A DNA stretch of 64,000 nucleotides from CAVWXT01 sp963759115 (GCA_963759115.1 CAVWXT010000005.1:2046001-2110000), one strand, 5' to 3'. Shown: positions 46,527-56,083, numbered from the stretch's first letter. The notes: generated from the sequence alone by a model not told the origin. Translations and numbers: made by a program.

Positions 46527-48782
46527 GTGGAGCATGGGCGTATGAATTGGTCGATCGGCAGAGGGCCGACAATCGCTTTCGTGCTGGTCTTCACGGTCTT
46601 GGTGGCCAATGGCGTTGTCGACTACTGGAATACCGCCCGTCTTCACCAGCAGGGCGACACGTTCGCCCGCATGCGCGAACTTCGCCGGGAACTGGAGGGC
46701 GTGTTCTCCACGCTCAAGGACGCGGAAATCGGGCAGCGGGACTACGTTCTCAGTGGAGATGATCGAGACCTGGAGGCTTACCGCGAAGCGATTGACGGCG
46801 TCTCCGCGCGATTGGAACCGCTGCGCGAACTGATCGCGGACGAACCTGCCCAGACCGAGCGTCTTGCCTCCCTGGAAAGAGCAGTAAGCACCGTGCTGCG
46901 CGAACTTCAAGCGACCGTTGCGCTCCGCCAGACAAGGGGCTTTGATGCCGCCCGCCGCTATCTTCTGACGGATGAGGGCAAGAAAGCGACGGAGCGGATA
47001 CGAGTGATGGTAGACCAGTTCCACAATGAAGAGGCGGTGCAGTTGGCCGCCCGGCGGCAGGCTGCGGCCGCCAACTACACCATCACGCTGATTACCAACG
47101 GTGCGGCACTGCTTCTGGGCGTTACCATCATCGGTCTGGCGCACTATCTGACGGGTCGCGAGTTGGCGGCGCGCAAGCGTGTGGAAGACGTCTTGCGGAT
47201 GAGCGGAGAGCGGTTGCGGCTGGCTTTGGAGTCGGCCAACCAGGGGACGTGGGACTGCAACTTGATCGCGGGCGAGGTGTTCTTGGACGAGCGATGCGGC
47301 GACATTCTCGGCTTATCGAAAAGCAGCAAGGTCGATTTCGACGCCGCCATCGCGAGCATCCATCCCCACGACCGACTCGCCTTCGACAAGGCGCGTAAAA
47401 CAGGCTGTGGCCGGAGCCGATGCCGGGGCTTTCCACCAGGAAGTCCGCATCGTCGGACCCAATGGATCGACATACTGGGTGGCGATGCACGGCCGCGTGT
47501 ATTTCGAGGGCGAAGAAATTGGCCGCCGGGCCGTGCGATTTATCGGCGTGAATCTGGACATCACCGAGCACAAGCAGGCCGAGGAGCAACTCCGGCAACT
47601 CAATGAAACGCTGGAACAGCGCGTGGCCGAGCGGACGAAGGCCCTGGCGATGCTCCACGACACCGCCTCCATGGCCAATCGGGCCCAGAACTCCGAAAAA
47701 GCCATCGAGTACCGTCTCCAGCGTGCGTTGCGGCACAATGGCTGGTGTTTTGGACACGTGATGTTGCCGGCAGTGGACGATCCGGAAGAGTTGGCGTCCA
47801 CCTACGTCTGTTACCTCGAGCAGGCGGATCGGTTTCGCCGGCTCTACGAGTCGGCGCTCCGGATGCGGCTTCGTCAAGGGCAGGGCCTGCCGGGCCGCGT
47901 TTTCGCCGGCGGCAAGGCGGAGTGGACCTCGGATCTCCGTCGCGACCTCGCCGAGCGCGGCGCGGTTGTGGCCGACGAAACGGGCATCAAGACCGCCGTG
48001 GCGTTCCCCGTGCTCGTGGGTGAGAGAGCGGTAGGCGTGCTGGAGTTCTTCTCCGATCGGGTGGTCGATCCCGATGAAAGAATCGTCGACGCGATGGTTG
48101 GGGTCGGCATACAATTGGGTCGGGTCATCGAGCGTGCCGAGTTCGAGGAGCACCTGTTGACGATCGCCGAAGACACGCAACGCCGCATCGCGCAGGACCT
48201 TCATGACGACGTCGGCCAGGAGCTGACCGGGCTGGCGTTGAAGGCGGAAACGCTGGCGGAAATGCTCGCCTCAGCCGAAAAGCCGGCGGGACCGATCGCC
48301 AACGACGTCGTAGCTACTTTGGAGCGCACGCGCAGCAAGGTCCGCGATCTCTGTCGCGGCGTGTTGCCGGCGGAACTGGAGGACGGGGCGCTGGAAAGCG
48401 CACTGTGGCAGCTTGCCGCTACGACCAGCACGGGCTCGCACGTCACTTGCACGTGTGACTGCCCTACCCCGATCTGGTTTTCGAGAGCCGCATCGCGGTA
48501 CACCTCTATCGCATCGCCCAAGAGGCCGTCTCGAACGCCGTACGACACGGCAGGGCGCGTAACATCCTCATCACTTTGGAACGGGAAGCCGGCGCGATCG
48601 CTTTGAGGATTCGAGATGACGGCAGCGGATTGCCGGCCGAAGGCGTGCAAGCCGGCGGCATGGGCTTGCGCACGATGCGATATCGCGCCGGACTAATCGG
48701 CGGAGTGCTTGAGGCCCGGCCTGTCCCGGCCGGCGGAACGGAAATCGAATGCCGCCTCGCAAGCGGCTGTTCGGAACTATAA
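46527..48782 (+). CDS. CHASE3-PAS-GAF histidine kinase, NarL type (two frameshifts)
   Basis: About 750 residues. N-terminal helix (TIAFVLVFTVLVANGVVDYW), CHASE3 sensor domain (LEGVFSTLKDAEIGQRDYVL, RELIADEPAQTERL), second helix (ITLITNGAALLLGVTIIGLA). After these come PAS (RLALESANQGTWDCNL ... GVNLDITEHK), GAF (LRQGQGLPGRVFAGGKAEW), HisKA_3 with the phospho-His (TQRRIAQDLHDDVGQELTGL) and HATPase (ALRIRDDGSGLP, GGMGLRTMRYRA). Shifts are needed near 47,398 and 48,468. It should sense a periplasmic cue and phosphorylate the LuxR-type regulator encoded 64 bp downstream. Confidence 0.85.
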
Positions 48783-48846
48783 AAGCGCAACGCAGTCTCC
48801 TGCTCCGTCGCAAGAAGGAGCAGGAAGTGCAGGGAGCACAAGGCCG

Positions 48847-49502
48847 ATGGGCACCAAAATCTTGATCGTGGACGACCATCCTGCCGTACGCGAGGGGCTG
48901 GCAGTGCGGATTGCCGCCCAACCCGACCTTGTGGTTTGCGGCCAAGCCGCGGACGTCGCCGAGGCGATCACGCTGATTGAGGCCGACCGCCCCGACGTCG
49001 TGGTCGTGGACGTCCAGCTAAAATCCGGCAACGGGCTGGACCTGATCGCACGGATCAAGTCCTATGACAAGTCGATCGGGATCTTGGTGTGGTCGATGTA
49101 TCCCGACCAGCTTTATGCCGAGCGTGCCCTGCGTGCCGGGCGCTGGGCTATATCAACAAGGAACACACTACCGGCCGAATCGTGGAAGCGATTCGTCGCG
49201 TTCGCGACGGCAAGACTTACCTTTGCGAGGAGACCACCGAGGAGTTGCTAGGTCAAGCCGTCGGCCGGGGAGCGCAGGGGAGAACATCGGGGGTCGAGTC
49301 CCTCTCCGATTGCGAGCTGGAGGTCTTTCGGCTCATCGGTCAGGGCCTCTCCACGTCTCAAATTGCGCAACGCCTCTACCGCAGCATTCACACCGTGGAA
49401 GCCCATCGGCAGAAGATCAAAGGCAAGTTGCACTTGAAGAGTGCCAGCGAGCTGAACCGTGCCGCCGTACAATGGACGCTGGAGACCAACCGAGAATCGT
49501 AG
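48847..49502 (+). CDS. NarL/LuxR-family response regulator (frameshift near 49,140)
   Basis: A receiver domain (ILIVDDHPAVREGL; phospho-acceptor Asp in VVVVDVQLKSGNG; VWSMYPDQLYAERAL with a Ser switch) is joined after a one-base shift to ALGYINKEHTTGRIVEAIRR. The LuxR-type HTH (LSDCELEVFRLIGQGLSTSQ, IAQRLYRSIHTVEAHRQKIK) follows. It is a DNA-binding transcription regulator paired with the upstream kinase. It starts MGTKILIVDD. Confidence 0.88.
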
Positions 49503-49593
49503 TGCCCAAGACCAACAGGATGTTCCCGATGCCCACTCGGCTTATAGTGGTCGTCGAGCCGGATCAGTTCCCAGGGAGGGCACGCCCATGGCG

Positions 49594-50934
49594 CTAGCGT
49601 TTTTGACCGCCGGCCTTGAACAACTTCGGAGCGAAGGGATTTGTCGTATCGCCGCTGTCCTGGGTAGCGTCGATCTCGCCGATCACCACGGCCATCCCTT
49701 CTTTCACCTTGTCGCCGTCGACCTCCGTTGTGGAACCATCCGTGATGCCGACCTTCACGTCGACAGGCCGCACGTGGGCCCCGTCGTCGTCTATCGCCCA
49801 GACGCGGCCGCTCTCTTCGTGATCCTTGACGGGCATGGCGGGTTTCGCATCGTCGGAAGGCTCGACGGGGGGTTGTGCTCCTTTGCCGTCCTTCTTGCGG
49901 GATGAATCGCGGGAAGCCTCCTCGCGCACCTCGGCAGCGATCTGCTGATTTCCCGGTTTCCATCGCAGAGCCGCGTTGGGCACAAGCAGCACGTGGGATC
50001 GCCGTTCGAGCTCAAACTGGAGGTTTGCCGTCAGATAGGGAAGCAGCCTGCCGTCGGAGTTGTCGGTCACGACCACGACCGTGTAGGTGACAACGTTCTG
50101 TGTCATCGTGGCGTTCAGCCGGACTTGCAGCACCTTGCCGCGGAAGACCTCACCCGGATAGGCATCGACCGTAAATCGCACCGGCATGTCGGGATAGATG
50201 CGTCCGATGTCCGCCTCGTTGACCGAGGCCCATACCTGGATCTGTCCCAAGTCCTTGGCAATGAGGAACAGGCTGGGAGCGCTAAGGCTGGCAAGCACCG
50301 TTTCGCCGACATTGACGCGACGGTCGACGATCACCCCCTGGACCGGCGACTTGATGACGGTGTAATCGAGATTGGTCTGCGCCAGTTCCAACGCGGCCTC
50401 GTTCTGTTTGATGGTGGCTTCGGCGACGGCCACGTTGGCCTCAGCGGTCCTGTAATTGGCCTCGGCCAGATCATAGTCGCTGTCGGAGATGGCCTTGGCG
50501 GGATGCAGGCTCCGGGCCCGCTTCCAGTCATTCTCCGCCTCCTTGAGCGTCGCCTTGCACAGCAAGAGATTGGCTTTGGCCCTATCGAGCGAGGCTTTGG
50601 CCTGGTCGCGCTGGGCCTTGTAGATGGTGGGATCGATCACGGCCAGCACCTGGTTCTCCTGCACGACGGCGCAGTAGTCGACGGTTTTCTTCCCCTTCGG
50701 ATCGCTGCGGTCGATGCCGAGCTCGCTGACGATCCCCGCGACCTGGGCCCCCACGTCGACAACCTCCTTCGGTTCCAGCGTTCCGGTGGAGCTAATCGTA
50801 GGCAGGAGATCGCCCCGCATCACTTCCGCCGTGCGGAACTTCCCCGGTTGCTCAGCGGCCACGTGCTTGAAGTAGTACGCCCCGCCGCCCGCCGCAAGTG
50901 ATGCCATCGCCATAAGAACAAGTGTGGTTCTCAT
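49594..50934 (-). CDS. MacA-like periplasmic adaptor (HlyD/RND-MFP family)
   Basis: 446 residues from MRTTLVLMAMASLAAGGGAY (membrane anchor). The adaptor layout is clear: a lipoyl half (VMRGDLLPTISSTGTLEPKE), a long coiled-coil hairpin (QRDQAKASLDRAKANLLLCK ... AEATIKQNEAALELAQTNLD), the second lipoyl half (VIKSPVQGVIVDRRVNVGET) and a beta-barrel. The tail has a Lys/Asp-rich linker. It would link an inner-membrane pump to an outer-membrane channel. No pump gene follows: the gene ends against the response regulator, so its partner is encoded elsewhere, possibly the distant ABC pair at 57,580. Confidence 0.88.
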   Translation of the reverse strand: MRTTLVLMAMASLAAGGGAYYFKHVAAEQPGKFRTAEVMRGDLLPTISSTGTLEPKEVVDVGAQVAGIVSELGIDRSDPKGKKTVDYCAVVQENQVLAVIDPTIYKAQRDQAKASLDRAKANLLLCKATLKEAENDWKRARSLHPAKAISDSDYDLAEANYRTAEANVAVAEATIKQNEAALELAQTNLDYTVIKSPVQGVIVDRRVNVGETVLASLSAPSLFLIAKDLGQIQVWASVNEADIGRIYPDMPVRFTVDAYPGEVFRGKVLQVRLNATMTQNVVTYTVVVVTDNSDGRLLPYLTANLQFELERRSHVLLVPNAALRWKPGNQQIAAEVREEASRDSSRKKDGKGAQPPVEPSDDAKPAMPVKDHEESGRVWAIDDDGAHVRPVDVKVGITDGSTTEVDGDKVKEGMAVVIGEIDATQDSGDTTNPFAPKLFKAGGQKR

Positions 50935-51057
50935 TGTAGCACCTGGGATGGATCGTCGCAGTTGCCGCGCGCTCTCGTCCGCGCCGGCGCCGCGATGCAC
51001 ACCAACAGACCGCTGCCCCCAACCGGCCGGTGCTGTTGTCAGCGATCACGCACACTG

Positions 51058-51258
51058 CTACGGACTTGTGCAAGAGGGCTCGGCCGCATCGTGTTCATTG
51101 CGATCGACGTGTTGCAGTATCTCTGCACGCCAAATCGGAAGATCGGTCGGAGCGTCAATCCCCAATTTGACGTGCCGCTTATGAATCGCCAACACCCTGA
51201 TGGTGATGTCTGATCCAATGTGAACTTCAGTGTCGCAATTGCGTGATAGCACCAACAT
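51058..51258 (-). CDS. csrA: Translational regulator CsrA
   Basis: 66 residues starting MLVLSRNCDTEVHIGSDITI, then RVLAIHKRHVKLGIDAPTDL and WRAEIL. This is the CsrA/RsmA signature; it binds GGA motifs in mRNA leaders. The usual (V/I)xVHRxEV is PIWRAEI here. A tail of about 15 residues (VDRNEHDAAEPSCTSP) follows. It sits between the adaptor gene and two small genes on the same strand. Confidence 0.88.
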   Translation of the reverse strand: MLVLSRNCDTEVHIGSDITIRVLAIHKRHVKLGIDAPTDLPIWRAEILQHVDRNEHDAAEPSCTSP

Positions 51259-51426
51259 GCCGATCCTCCCTGATTGCCCTCTGCCCGCACATTCGAGCCG
51301 GACGGTCTCAATTGCCGCCGGTGTCATCCGCGCAGAGGTGGTAAATATGGACACTTATATCGCAACGTGCTTCGTCATTTCGATCGCGGGCATTCCCTCC
51401 AGCGACCATCGGGAATGTCCACGGCC

Positions 51427-51678
51427 TCAAAGTACCTCGGGCCCGAACCGAAACGTCAGTGCTTCCAAAGCGGTCACCCGCTCCTCCTCATTGGCAAACG
51501 CAAAGCAACAGTCCCGGACCTCAACGCCGCCATAAGCGCGCGCGGCTTGGCACAGGTCCCAGGCATCCTCGCGATTTACCGCAGATATTTTCAGGTGGAT
51601 CCAACAGTCGCCGTGCTTCAAGAGCGGACTCATCGCGATTCCTCCCATCGCCGACGCAGCCAACTGGCTCGTCATCAA
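51427..51678 (-). CDS. Small protein next to csrA, unknown function
   Basis: 83 residues from MMTSQLAASAMGG; an internal start MSPLLKHGDCWIHL is possible. Core WIHLKISAVNREDAWDLCQA with VEVRDCCFAFANEEERVTAL suggests a small alpha/beta fold. No family known. Confidence 0.45.
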   Translation of the reverse strand: MMTSQLAASAMGGIAMSPLLKHGDCWIHLKISAVNREDAWDLCQAARAYGGVEVRDCCFAFANEEERVTALEALTFRFGPEVL

Positions 51679-51704
51679 CGTTCAGAGAGTGCTTCCATCT
51701 TCCG

Positions 51705-51839
51705 CTAGGAAGCCGCTGCCAAGAAGAAGTCGCCGCAGTGCATCGCGGCAGTGGGCATCCGCATCGGCGACGAGTGCAGTGACTTCCCTAGTAGGCCCGC
51801 ACTTTCGAGGTTGATGATCCGCAGGGACTGAAGAATCAT
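51705..51839 (-). CDS. Possible 44-residue peptide, unknown function
   Basis: MILQSLRIINLESAGLLGKS and a Met-rich tail, with GGGAG close upstream. It lies 70 bp downstream of the conserved 63-bp element. Weak evidence for a real gene. Confidence 0.3.
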   Translation of the reverse strand: MILQSLRIINLESAGLLGKSLHSSPMRMPTAAMHCGDFFLAAAS

Positions 51840-51908
51840 ATACTCCCGACGCGGCCGTGTTGCTGCCTCGGCTAGCAACCTAATAGTATCATGGCACGGC
51901 TCGGCGCG

Positions 51909-51971
51909 GGTGCAATTCCCAAAATCAACGATTCTCGCATAGCGGAATCCGTTACCCATTGTGGCCGGTGG
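51909..51971 (-). promoter_or_regulatory. Conserved 63-bp upstream element, copy 2
   Basis: Second copy of the element at 46307. The adjacent minus-strand DNA shows TTGCAC followed 19 bp later by GATACT, so a promoter role is plausible for the csrA-side gene run. Confidence 0.55.
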
Positions 51972-52130
51972 GCGGACGAAACGGCTCTTCTCCAGGTCGC
52001 TCGCGGCCGCCGGTACGGCCAAGTGTCCAGCGGTCGAATCCCCGTCGTTCTCGCAGATTCCGGCGTTTGCCGAAACTTCGTCGGTACAATGTGGTCAGGT
52101 TGAGCACGAATCCTCTGGGGAGGTTTCGCA

Positions 52131-52673
52131 ATGTATAAGTATCCAGTCGTTTACATCGCGACTGCATTGGCAGGAGGAGTACTCATGTTTGGCGTAGCAA
52201 CGGCGGAAGAATTGAAGGTGGGCGACGTGGCGCCCGATTTCAGCTTGCCGGGCAGCGACGGCAAGACGTACAAGCTTTCGGACTACCGCGGCAAACAGGC
52301 GGTGGTGCTGGCGTGGTTTCCCAAGGCGTTTACGCCCGGCTGCACCACCGAGTGCAAGGTCATGGCCGAGCATGGCTCGAAACTGAAGAAGTTCGACGTG
52401 GCCTACTTCACGGCCAGCGTCGACACGCCGGAGAAGAACAAGGACTTCGCCAAGTCGGTGGGGGCCGACTATCCGATCCTCAGCGATCACGGCGGCGAGG
52501 TGGCCCGCGAGTACGGCGTGACCGGCGCGATCCAGAAATGGGCCAGCCGCTGGACGTTCTACATCGGCAAGGACGGCAAGATCCTGTTCATCGACAAGGA
52601 CGTACACCCGCAGACGCACGCCGACGACGTAGCGGCGAAGCTCAAGGAATTGGGCGTGGCGGAGAAGAAGTGA
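52131..52673 (+). CDS. Exported Bcp/AhpC-type peroxiredoxin
   Basis: 180 residues. A signal peptide (MYKYPVVYIATALAGGVLMF ... ATAEE) precedes a thioredoxin-fold peroxiredoxin. The peroxidatic Cys is in KAFTPGCTTECKVM; a Bcp-type resolving Cys may be the second Cys there. It detoxifies peroxides in the periplasm, using an unknown reductant. Strong GGGGAGG ribosome site; TACAAT at 52085 may be its -10. It overlaps the convergent aminotransferase by 32 bp. Confidence 0.88.
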   Translation: MYKYPVVYIATALAGGVLMFGVATAEELKVGDVAPDFSLPGSDGKTYKLSDYRGKQAVVLAWFPKAFTPGCTTECKVMAEHGSKLKKFDVAYFTASVDTPEKNKDFAKSVGADYPILSDHGGEVAREYGVTGAIQKWASRWTFYIGKDGKILFIDKDVHPQTHADDVAAKLKELGVAEKK

Positions 52674-53898
52674 CGCCGCACGCAGCCGCTTGGCCCGGCC
52701 ACCTGTGATCGGCGAACTCCCGGACGGCGGCCGCCATGCGTTGCGCCTCGCGGTCCGGCAGTTCCGGGTAGAACGGCAGAAAGACGATTTGTTTCAAGAT
52801 GCCTTCGGCGATGCTCGGGCGTGGGACGGGCCGATCCGCCGGCGCGGCAACGACGCAGAGGCTGCGCCCCTGGGTCGCATCGAAACCGTTGCGGGCCAGT
52901 TGCTCAATCAGCCGATTCGGCTGATTGACAAGAACCGGGAATACCCAGTACGCGTGGGGAACGACGGCGGCCCCAGGACAACAAACGGCTTCGCGAAGCA
53001 TCCCGGCCAAAGCTCTTCCTTTGGCCGCGTGCCGTTCTGAGCGGTGGGGAGCATAGCGTCGCAATCGACGTGCCAGCACGGCCAACAGCGGTGAGGAAGG
53101 CTGCCGCCGTATCTGAGCAAGGAAATCATCCCCCGGAAAGCCGCGAGCTGCCTGGTTGACCCAGCGGTCGTAATTGCAGCCCATCGCCCGGCACGTGTGC
53201 GCGACAACCGCGCTGATCGGCCGCGAGGCAAGCAGTTTCAACACCGCACACTTCGCCAAACGCTTGAGGTAAGCGAAGCGACCTTGCACGGGATAGGCGG
53301 CTTGGGCGGCCCGCATCCGCGCCAGCAACTCGCGGTCTCGCACCCGCAGAACGGCCCCGCCCAGGGCCGTACTGCTCTTGATCGTGCCGAAACTGAACAT
53401 GCTGGCATCGGCCCGCGGATGGCCCTGGTATCTTGTACCGGCGAAGGCCTGGGCACAGTCTTCGATCACCAGCAGGTGGTGCTCGCGGGCCAGATCGAGA
53501 AGCGGCTCCATGTCCACGCGGCCACCGAATAGGTGCGCCATGAGGATGAGCTTCGTGGACGGGGTGATGGCTCGACGCCACCGGTCCACATGGGGCGCCA
53601 TGCGTTGGGGATCGAGGTCGACAGGCGCCGGCACGAGTCCGTGATGTTCGATGATCCGGACCATGTCGGGAACGGTAATTGCCGAGACGAGCACCTCGCT
53701 GCCGCGCGGCAAAGCGAGCGCGCCGAGCACGAGATCGAAGCCGCTCCGCACCGACAGGCAGGCGAGCGTTTGTTCAGCGGCCGGCCAAAGCCCTTCTACG
53801 CGCCGGGCAACCGCAGCGCGGTCTGGCGGGAGACCGACGCGGAAGACGCCGAACAGCAGGTCGGACCAGCCGATGTCGAGCCTCTTTCGCGACCACAT
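52642..53898 (-). CDS. DegT/DnrJ/EryC1-family PLP-dependent protein
   Basis: About 418 residues from MWSRKRLDIGWSDLLFG. Fold markers: GSEVLVSAITVPDMVRIIEH, LILMAHLFGGRVDMEPLLDL, VIEDCAQAFAG (PLP-ring Asp) and the Schiff-base Lys in MFSFGTIKSSTALGGAV. Members transaminate or dehydrate sugar nucleotides for surface glycans. The substrate is not predictable here and no sugar-pathway genes adjoin it. Confidence 0.85.
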   Translation of the reverse strand: MWSRKRLDIGWSDLLFGVFRVGLPPDRAAVARRVEGLWPAAEQTLACLSVRSGFDLVLGALALPRGSEVLVSAITVPDMVRIIEHHGLVPAPVDLDPQRMAPHVDRWRRAITPSTKLILMAHLFGGRVDMEPLLDLAREHHLLVIEDCAQAFAGTRYQGHPRADASMFSFGTIKSSTALGGAVLRVRDRELLARMRAAQAAYPVQGRFAYLKRLAKCAVLKLLASRPISAVVAHTCRAMGCNYDRWVNQAARGFPGDDFLAQIRRQPSSPLLAVLARRLRRYAPHRSERHAAKGRALAGMLREAVCCPGAAVVPHAYWVFPVLVNQPNRLIEQLARNGFDATQGRSLCVVAAPADRPVPRPSIAEGILKQIVFLPFYPELPDREAQRMAAAVREFADHRWPGQAAACGVTSSPPRPIP

Positions 53899-54022
53899 GG
53901 CGCAGCCCTCGGGTGTTACCACATTCAGGGCGTTGGCTGGCCGGTTTTATAACGCTCGACGTTCTTGGCGGCAATATCCCCCCCTCCGCCCCGCGCTTCC
54001 CCAGGCGGGTGCAACAACGCGA

Positions 54023-54052
54023 TTGACATTCCGTTCTCGCCCGTGCTAGCAT
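54023..54052 (+). promoter_or_regulatory. Sigma-70-type promoter for the DUF2283 gene
   Basis: TTGACA (54023-54028), an 18-bp spacer, TAGCAT (54047-54052), 43 bp before the ATG at 54096. Confidence 0.5.
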
Positions 54053-54095
54053 TAGGAGATGGAGTTCGACCTGTCGGGGCATTTTGAAGACATGT

Positions 54096-54296
54096 ATGAG
54101 AATCAAAGTCGATAGGAACAGCGATGCCCTCTACTTCCGTCTCGACGAAAACAAGATCGTCGAATCGGAAGAAGTCCGTCCAGGCGTGATTCTCGACTTT
54201 GACGAGAATGACCGCGTCGTCGGGGTAGAGTTTCTGGACATTTCTTCGCGAGCCACTGTGGAAGAACTGTCCAATCTGCAGTTCCAGACGGTGTGA
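54096..54296 (+). CDS. DUF2283 small protein
   Basis: 66 residues from MRIKVDRNSDALYFRLDENK. The typical pattern is present: D..aDaLYirl, VRPGVILDFDENDRVVGVEF, then LDISSRA. DUF2283 proteins commonly pair with DUF4258 proteins in toxin-antitoxin-like modules; the partner is not next to it here (a DUF4258 gene is 20 kb away). Confidence 0.8.
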   Translation: MRIKVDRNSDALYFRLDENKIVESEEVRPGVILDFDENDRVVGVEFLDISSRATVEELSNLQFQTV

Positions 54297-54306
54297 GCGT
54301 GAGAGG

Positions 54307-54451
54307 TTACGCGTCCAGATTCTCTAGAAGCGCCTCGAACTCCTGCGCGCTTATGACTCTCACACCTAACTCCTTCGCCTTCGCTAGCTTACTGCCGGCC
54401 TTCTCGCCGGCCACAAGGTAATCGGTGTTCTTCGACACGCTCGAAGCCGGG
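54307..54451 (-). pseudogene. 3' fragment of NAD-dependent DNA ligase (BRCT domain)
   Basis: The minus strand reads SSVSKNTDYLVAGEKAGSKL, then AKAKELGVRVISAQEFEALL and a stop. This is the BRCT end of LigA. It breaks off about 10 bp before the RAYT2 element (54461). The rest of ligA is not found beyond the element in this window. Confidence 0.8.
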
Positions 54452-54460
54452 GGACAGCAT

Positions 54461-55497
54461 GGGGTCAGAGCGCCATTAGTCAATAGGTATTGCGGAAGTC
54501 GCCCAGATCAGCTACACTTCACCGCATGGCCAGGCCATTGCGGATCGATTTCCCCGGGCGCTGCACCACGTCATGTCGCGCGGCAATGAGCGACAGCCCA
54601 TCGTACGCGACGACGCCGACCGCCAACGCCGGCTCGATTGGCTCCGGCGAACCGTCGAAACCTACGGCTGGCGGTTGCACTCTTTTGTGCTGATGACGAA
54701 TCACGACCACCTCTTCGTGGAAACGCCCGAGGCCAATCTCTGCGCCGGCATGCAGTACCTCAACGGCAGCTACACGAGCTATTTCAACCGCCGCCATCGT
54801 CGTGCGGGGCACCTGTTTCAGGGCCGGTTTCGCGGACACTTGATCGAGGAAGAGGGTTATTTTCTGGAGGTCAGCCGGTATATCCACCTGAATCCGGTGC
54901 GGGCGAAGTTGGTCGAGCGGCCCGAGCAGTGGCCCTGGAGCAGCTATCCCGGCTACCATCTGGAGCGACGCGCCTTGGACTGGGTAACCTATGCCGCCGT
55001 GCTGGGCGAGTTTGGCCGGGGCGATGCCGGACGTCGCGAGTACGCCCGATTTGTCCATGCCGGGATGGACGAGCCGCCCCGCTCGCCATTTGGCAAGGCC
55101 GTGGGCGGACTGCTGGTGGGCTCCGTGGGCTTCGTCGAACGGGTGCGGGCGCTGGTGGGCGATCGGCCGCCCGACGTGGCCCTGCCGCAGTTGAAATCGC
55201 TGCGTCGTCGGCCGCCACTTGCCGAAATCCTGGCCGTCGTCGCAAGGCATTTTGGCAGCGATCCAATTCGCTGGACGACCGGCCGTCGAAGTGACGATGC
55301 GGGGCGAGCGGTCGCCGCCTACCTTGGCCGCCGTTTTGGCTATGCGGCCAGCGAAGTGGCTCAGGCGCTGGGTTATCGCAGTCACGGCAGCGTTCGCAAC
55401 GCGGTGGCGCGAGTTGAGTCGGGCGGTCGAGAACTCCAAGATTCTATGGCGACGCTTGACGGAAAGCTCCGCTAATGACTAAGTGCGCTCTGACCCC
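54461..55497 (+). mobile_element. Second RAYT unit with inverted ends
   Basis: GGGGTCAGAGCGC-nn-TTAGTCA at 54461-54484 and its inverted copy at 55474-55497, which overlaps the transposase stop codon. These ends are unrelated to those of the RAYT at 9179. Confidence 0.8.
54525..55475 (+). CDS. REP-associated tyrosine transposase with DnaA-like C-terminal HTH (frameshift)
   Basis: About 317 residues: MARPLRIDFPG then, after a one-base shift at about 54,558, ALHHVMSRGNERQPIVRDDA. The HUH motif is HDH in LMTNHDHLFVE; the Tyr helix is YFLEVSRYIHLNPVRAKL with WPWSSYPGY. The C-terminal region (DDAGRAVAAYLGRRFGYAAS then GYRSHGSVRNAVAR) is a DnaA-type helix-turn-helix. Family type clear; activity depends on whether the shift is real. 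Confidence 0.85.
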   Translation, partial: HGQAIADRFPRALHHVMSRGNERQPIVRDDADRQRRLDWLRRTVETYGWRLHSFVLMTNHDHLFVETPEANLCAGMQYLNGSYTSYFNRRHRRAGHLFQGRFRGHLIEEEGYFLEVSRYIHLNPVRAKLVERPEQWPWSSYPGYHLERRALDWVTYAAVLGEFGRGDAGRREYARFVHAGMDEPPRSPFGKAVGGLLVGSVGFVERVRALVGDRPPDVALPQLKSLRRRPPLAEILAVVARHFGSDPIRWTTGRRSDDAGRAVAAYLGRRFGYAASEVAQALGYRSHGSVRNAVARVESGGRELQDSMATLDGKLR

Positions 55498-55684
55498 ATT
55501 ACATTCCGGCGGTTGATGACAGAGGCGTGCGACGCCGGCGCGACCGGTCTGAGCGAGTTCCGGGGCGAGAATGATGACCCCCGACCCGTTTACGCTCCCG
55601 ACCCGTTCACGCTCCCCCGCTCCCCGACCCCTTTACGCTTCCTCCTGCGAAGCCGTGCTATCCTGGCGAAGCCCGTGGTACGTA

Positions 55685-55717
55685 CACACCGCGGCAGGCA
55701 ACGCCTGCCGCGGTGTG
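55685..55717. terminator. Perfect 15-bp GC-rich stem-loop
   Basis: CACACCGCGGCAGGC pairs with GCCTGCCGCGGTGTG over a 3-base loop. It ends 15 bp after the stop of the minus-strand gene at 55732, fitting a terminator for the AIPR operon. Upstream (55,588-55,640) are GACCCGTTTACGCTCCC-like tandem units. It may also be an interspersed palindrome. Confidence 0.55.
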
Positions 55718-55731
55718 CGCGCAGGAGAAAA

Positions 55732-55992
55732 CTAGCGCGGTTTGGTCGTAAATCGCGGCCCCCGGAAAGACCGCCCCAGGCGAGGCAGGCCGCCAGTACG
55801 GACCTTATCCTTCCGGATTCGCTCCAGTTCGGACGCGACATCCTCAGAGCTGAACGATTCACGCACCCGCGAGTTTAGCTCGTCGGTGAATCCGGACAGC
55901 GCCCCCTGATTCTTGAACAGGCGATCCGAGGGATAGTCGTTCTCCTCGTAGAGAGACTTCACAGCATCAACGTAGTCACGCACTGAACTCAT
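55732..55992 (-). CDS. Small protein downstream of the AIPR gene
   Basis: 86 residues from MSSVRDYVDAVKSLYEENDY. It is charged and helical (DELNSRVRESFSSEDVASEL) with a basic tail (RLGRSFRGPRFTTKPR). It lies 91 bp after the AIPR stop on the same strand, followed by a strong stem-loop. No family recognised; by position it is a candidate partner of the AIPR protein. Confidence 0.55.
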   Translation of the reverse strand: MSSVRDYVDAVKSLYEENDYPSDRLFKNQGALSGFTDELNSRVRESFSSEDVASELERIRKDKVRTGGLPRLGRSFRGPRFTTKPR

Positions 55993-56083
55993 AAAACGAC
56001 CTTTTCTGCCTGCGGTTTTGTTGGATGGCGGCTTAGCCGGAGAACCGAGGCAAAAACTCGGCAAGCGCCAGTCATCGGGGCGG

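Noticed and set aside
46485..47144. Minus-strand frame opposite the histidine kinase N-terminus
   Set aside because: The plus strand has clear CHASE3 and transmembrane features; the minus frame is a shadow.
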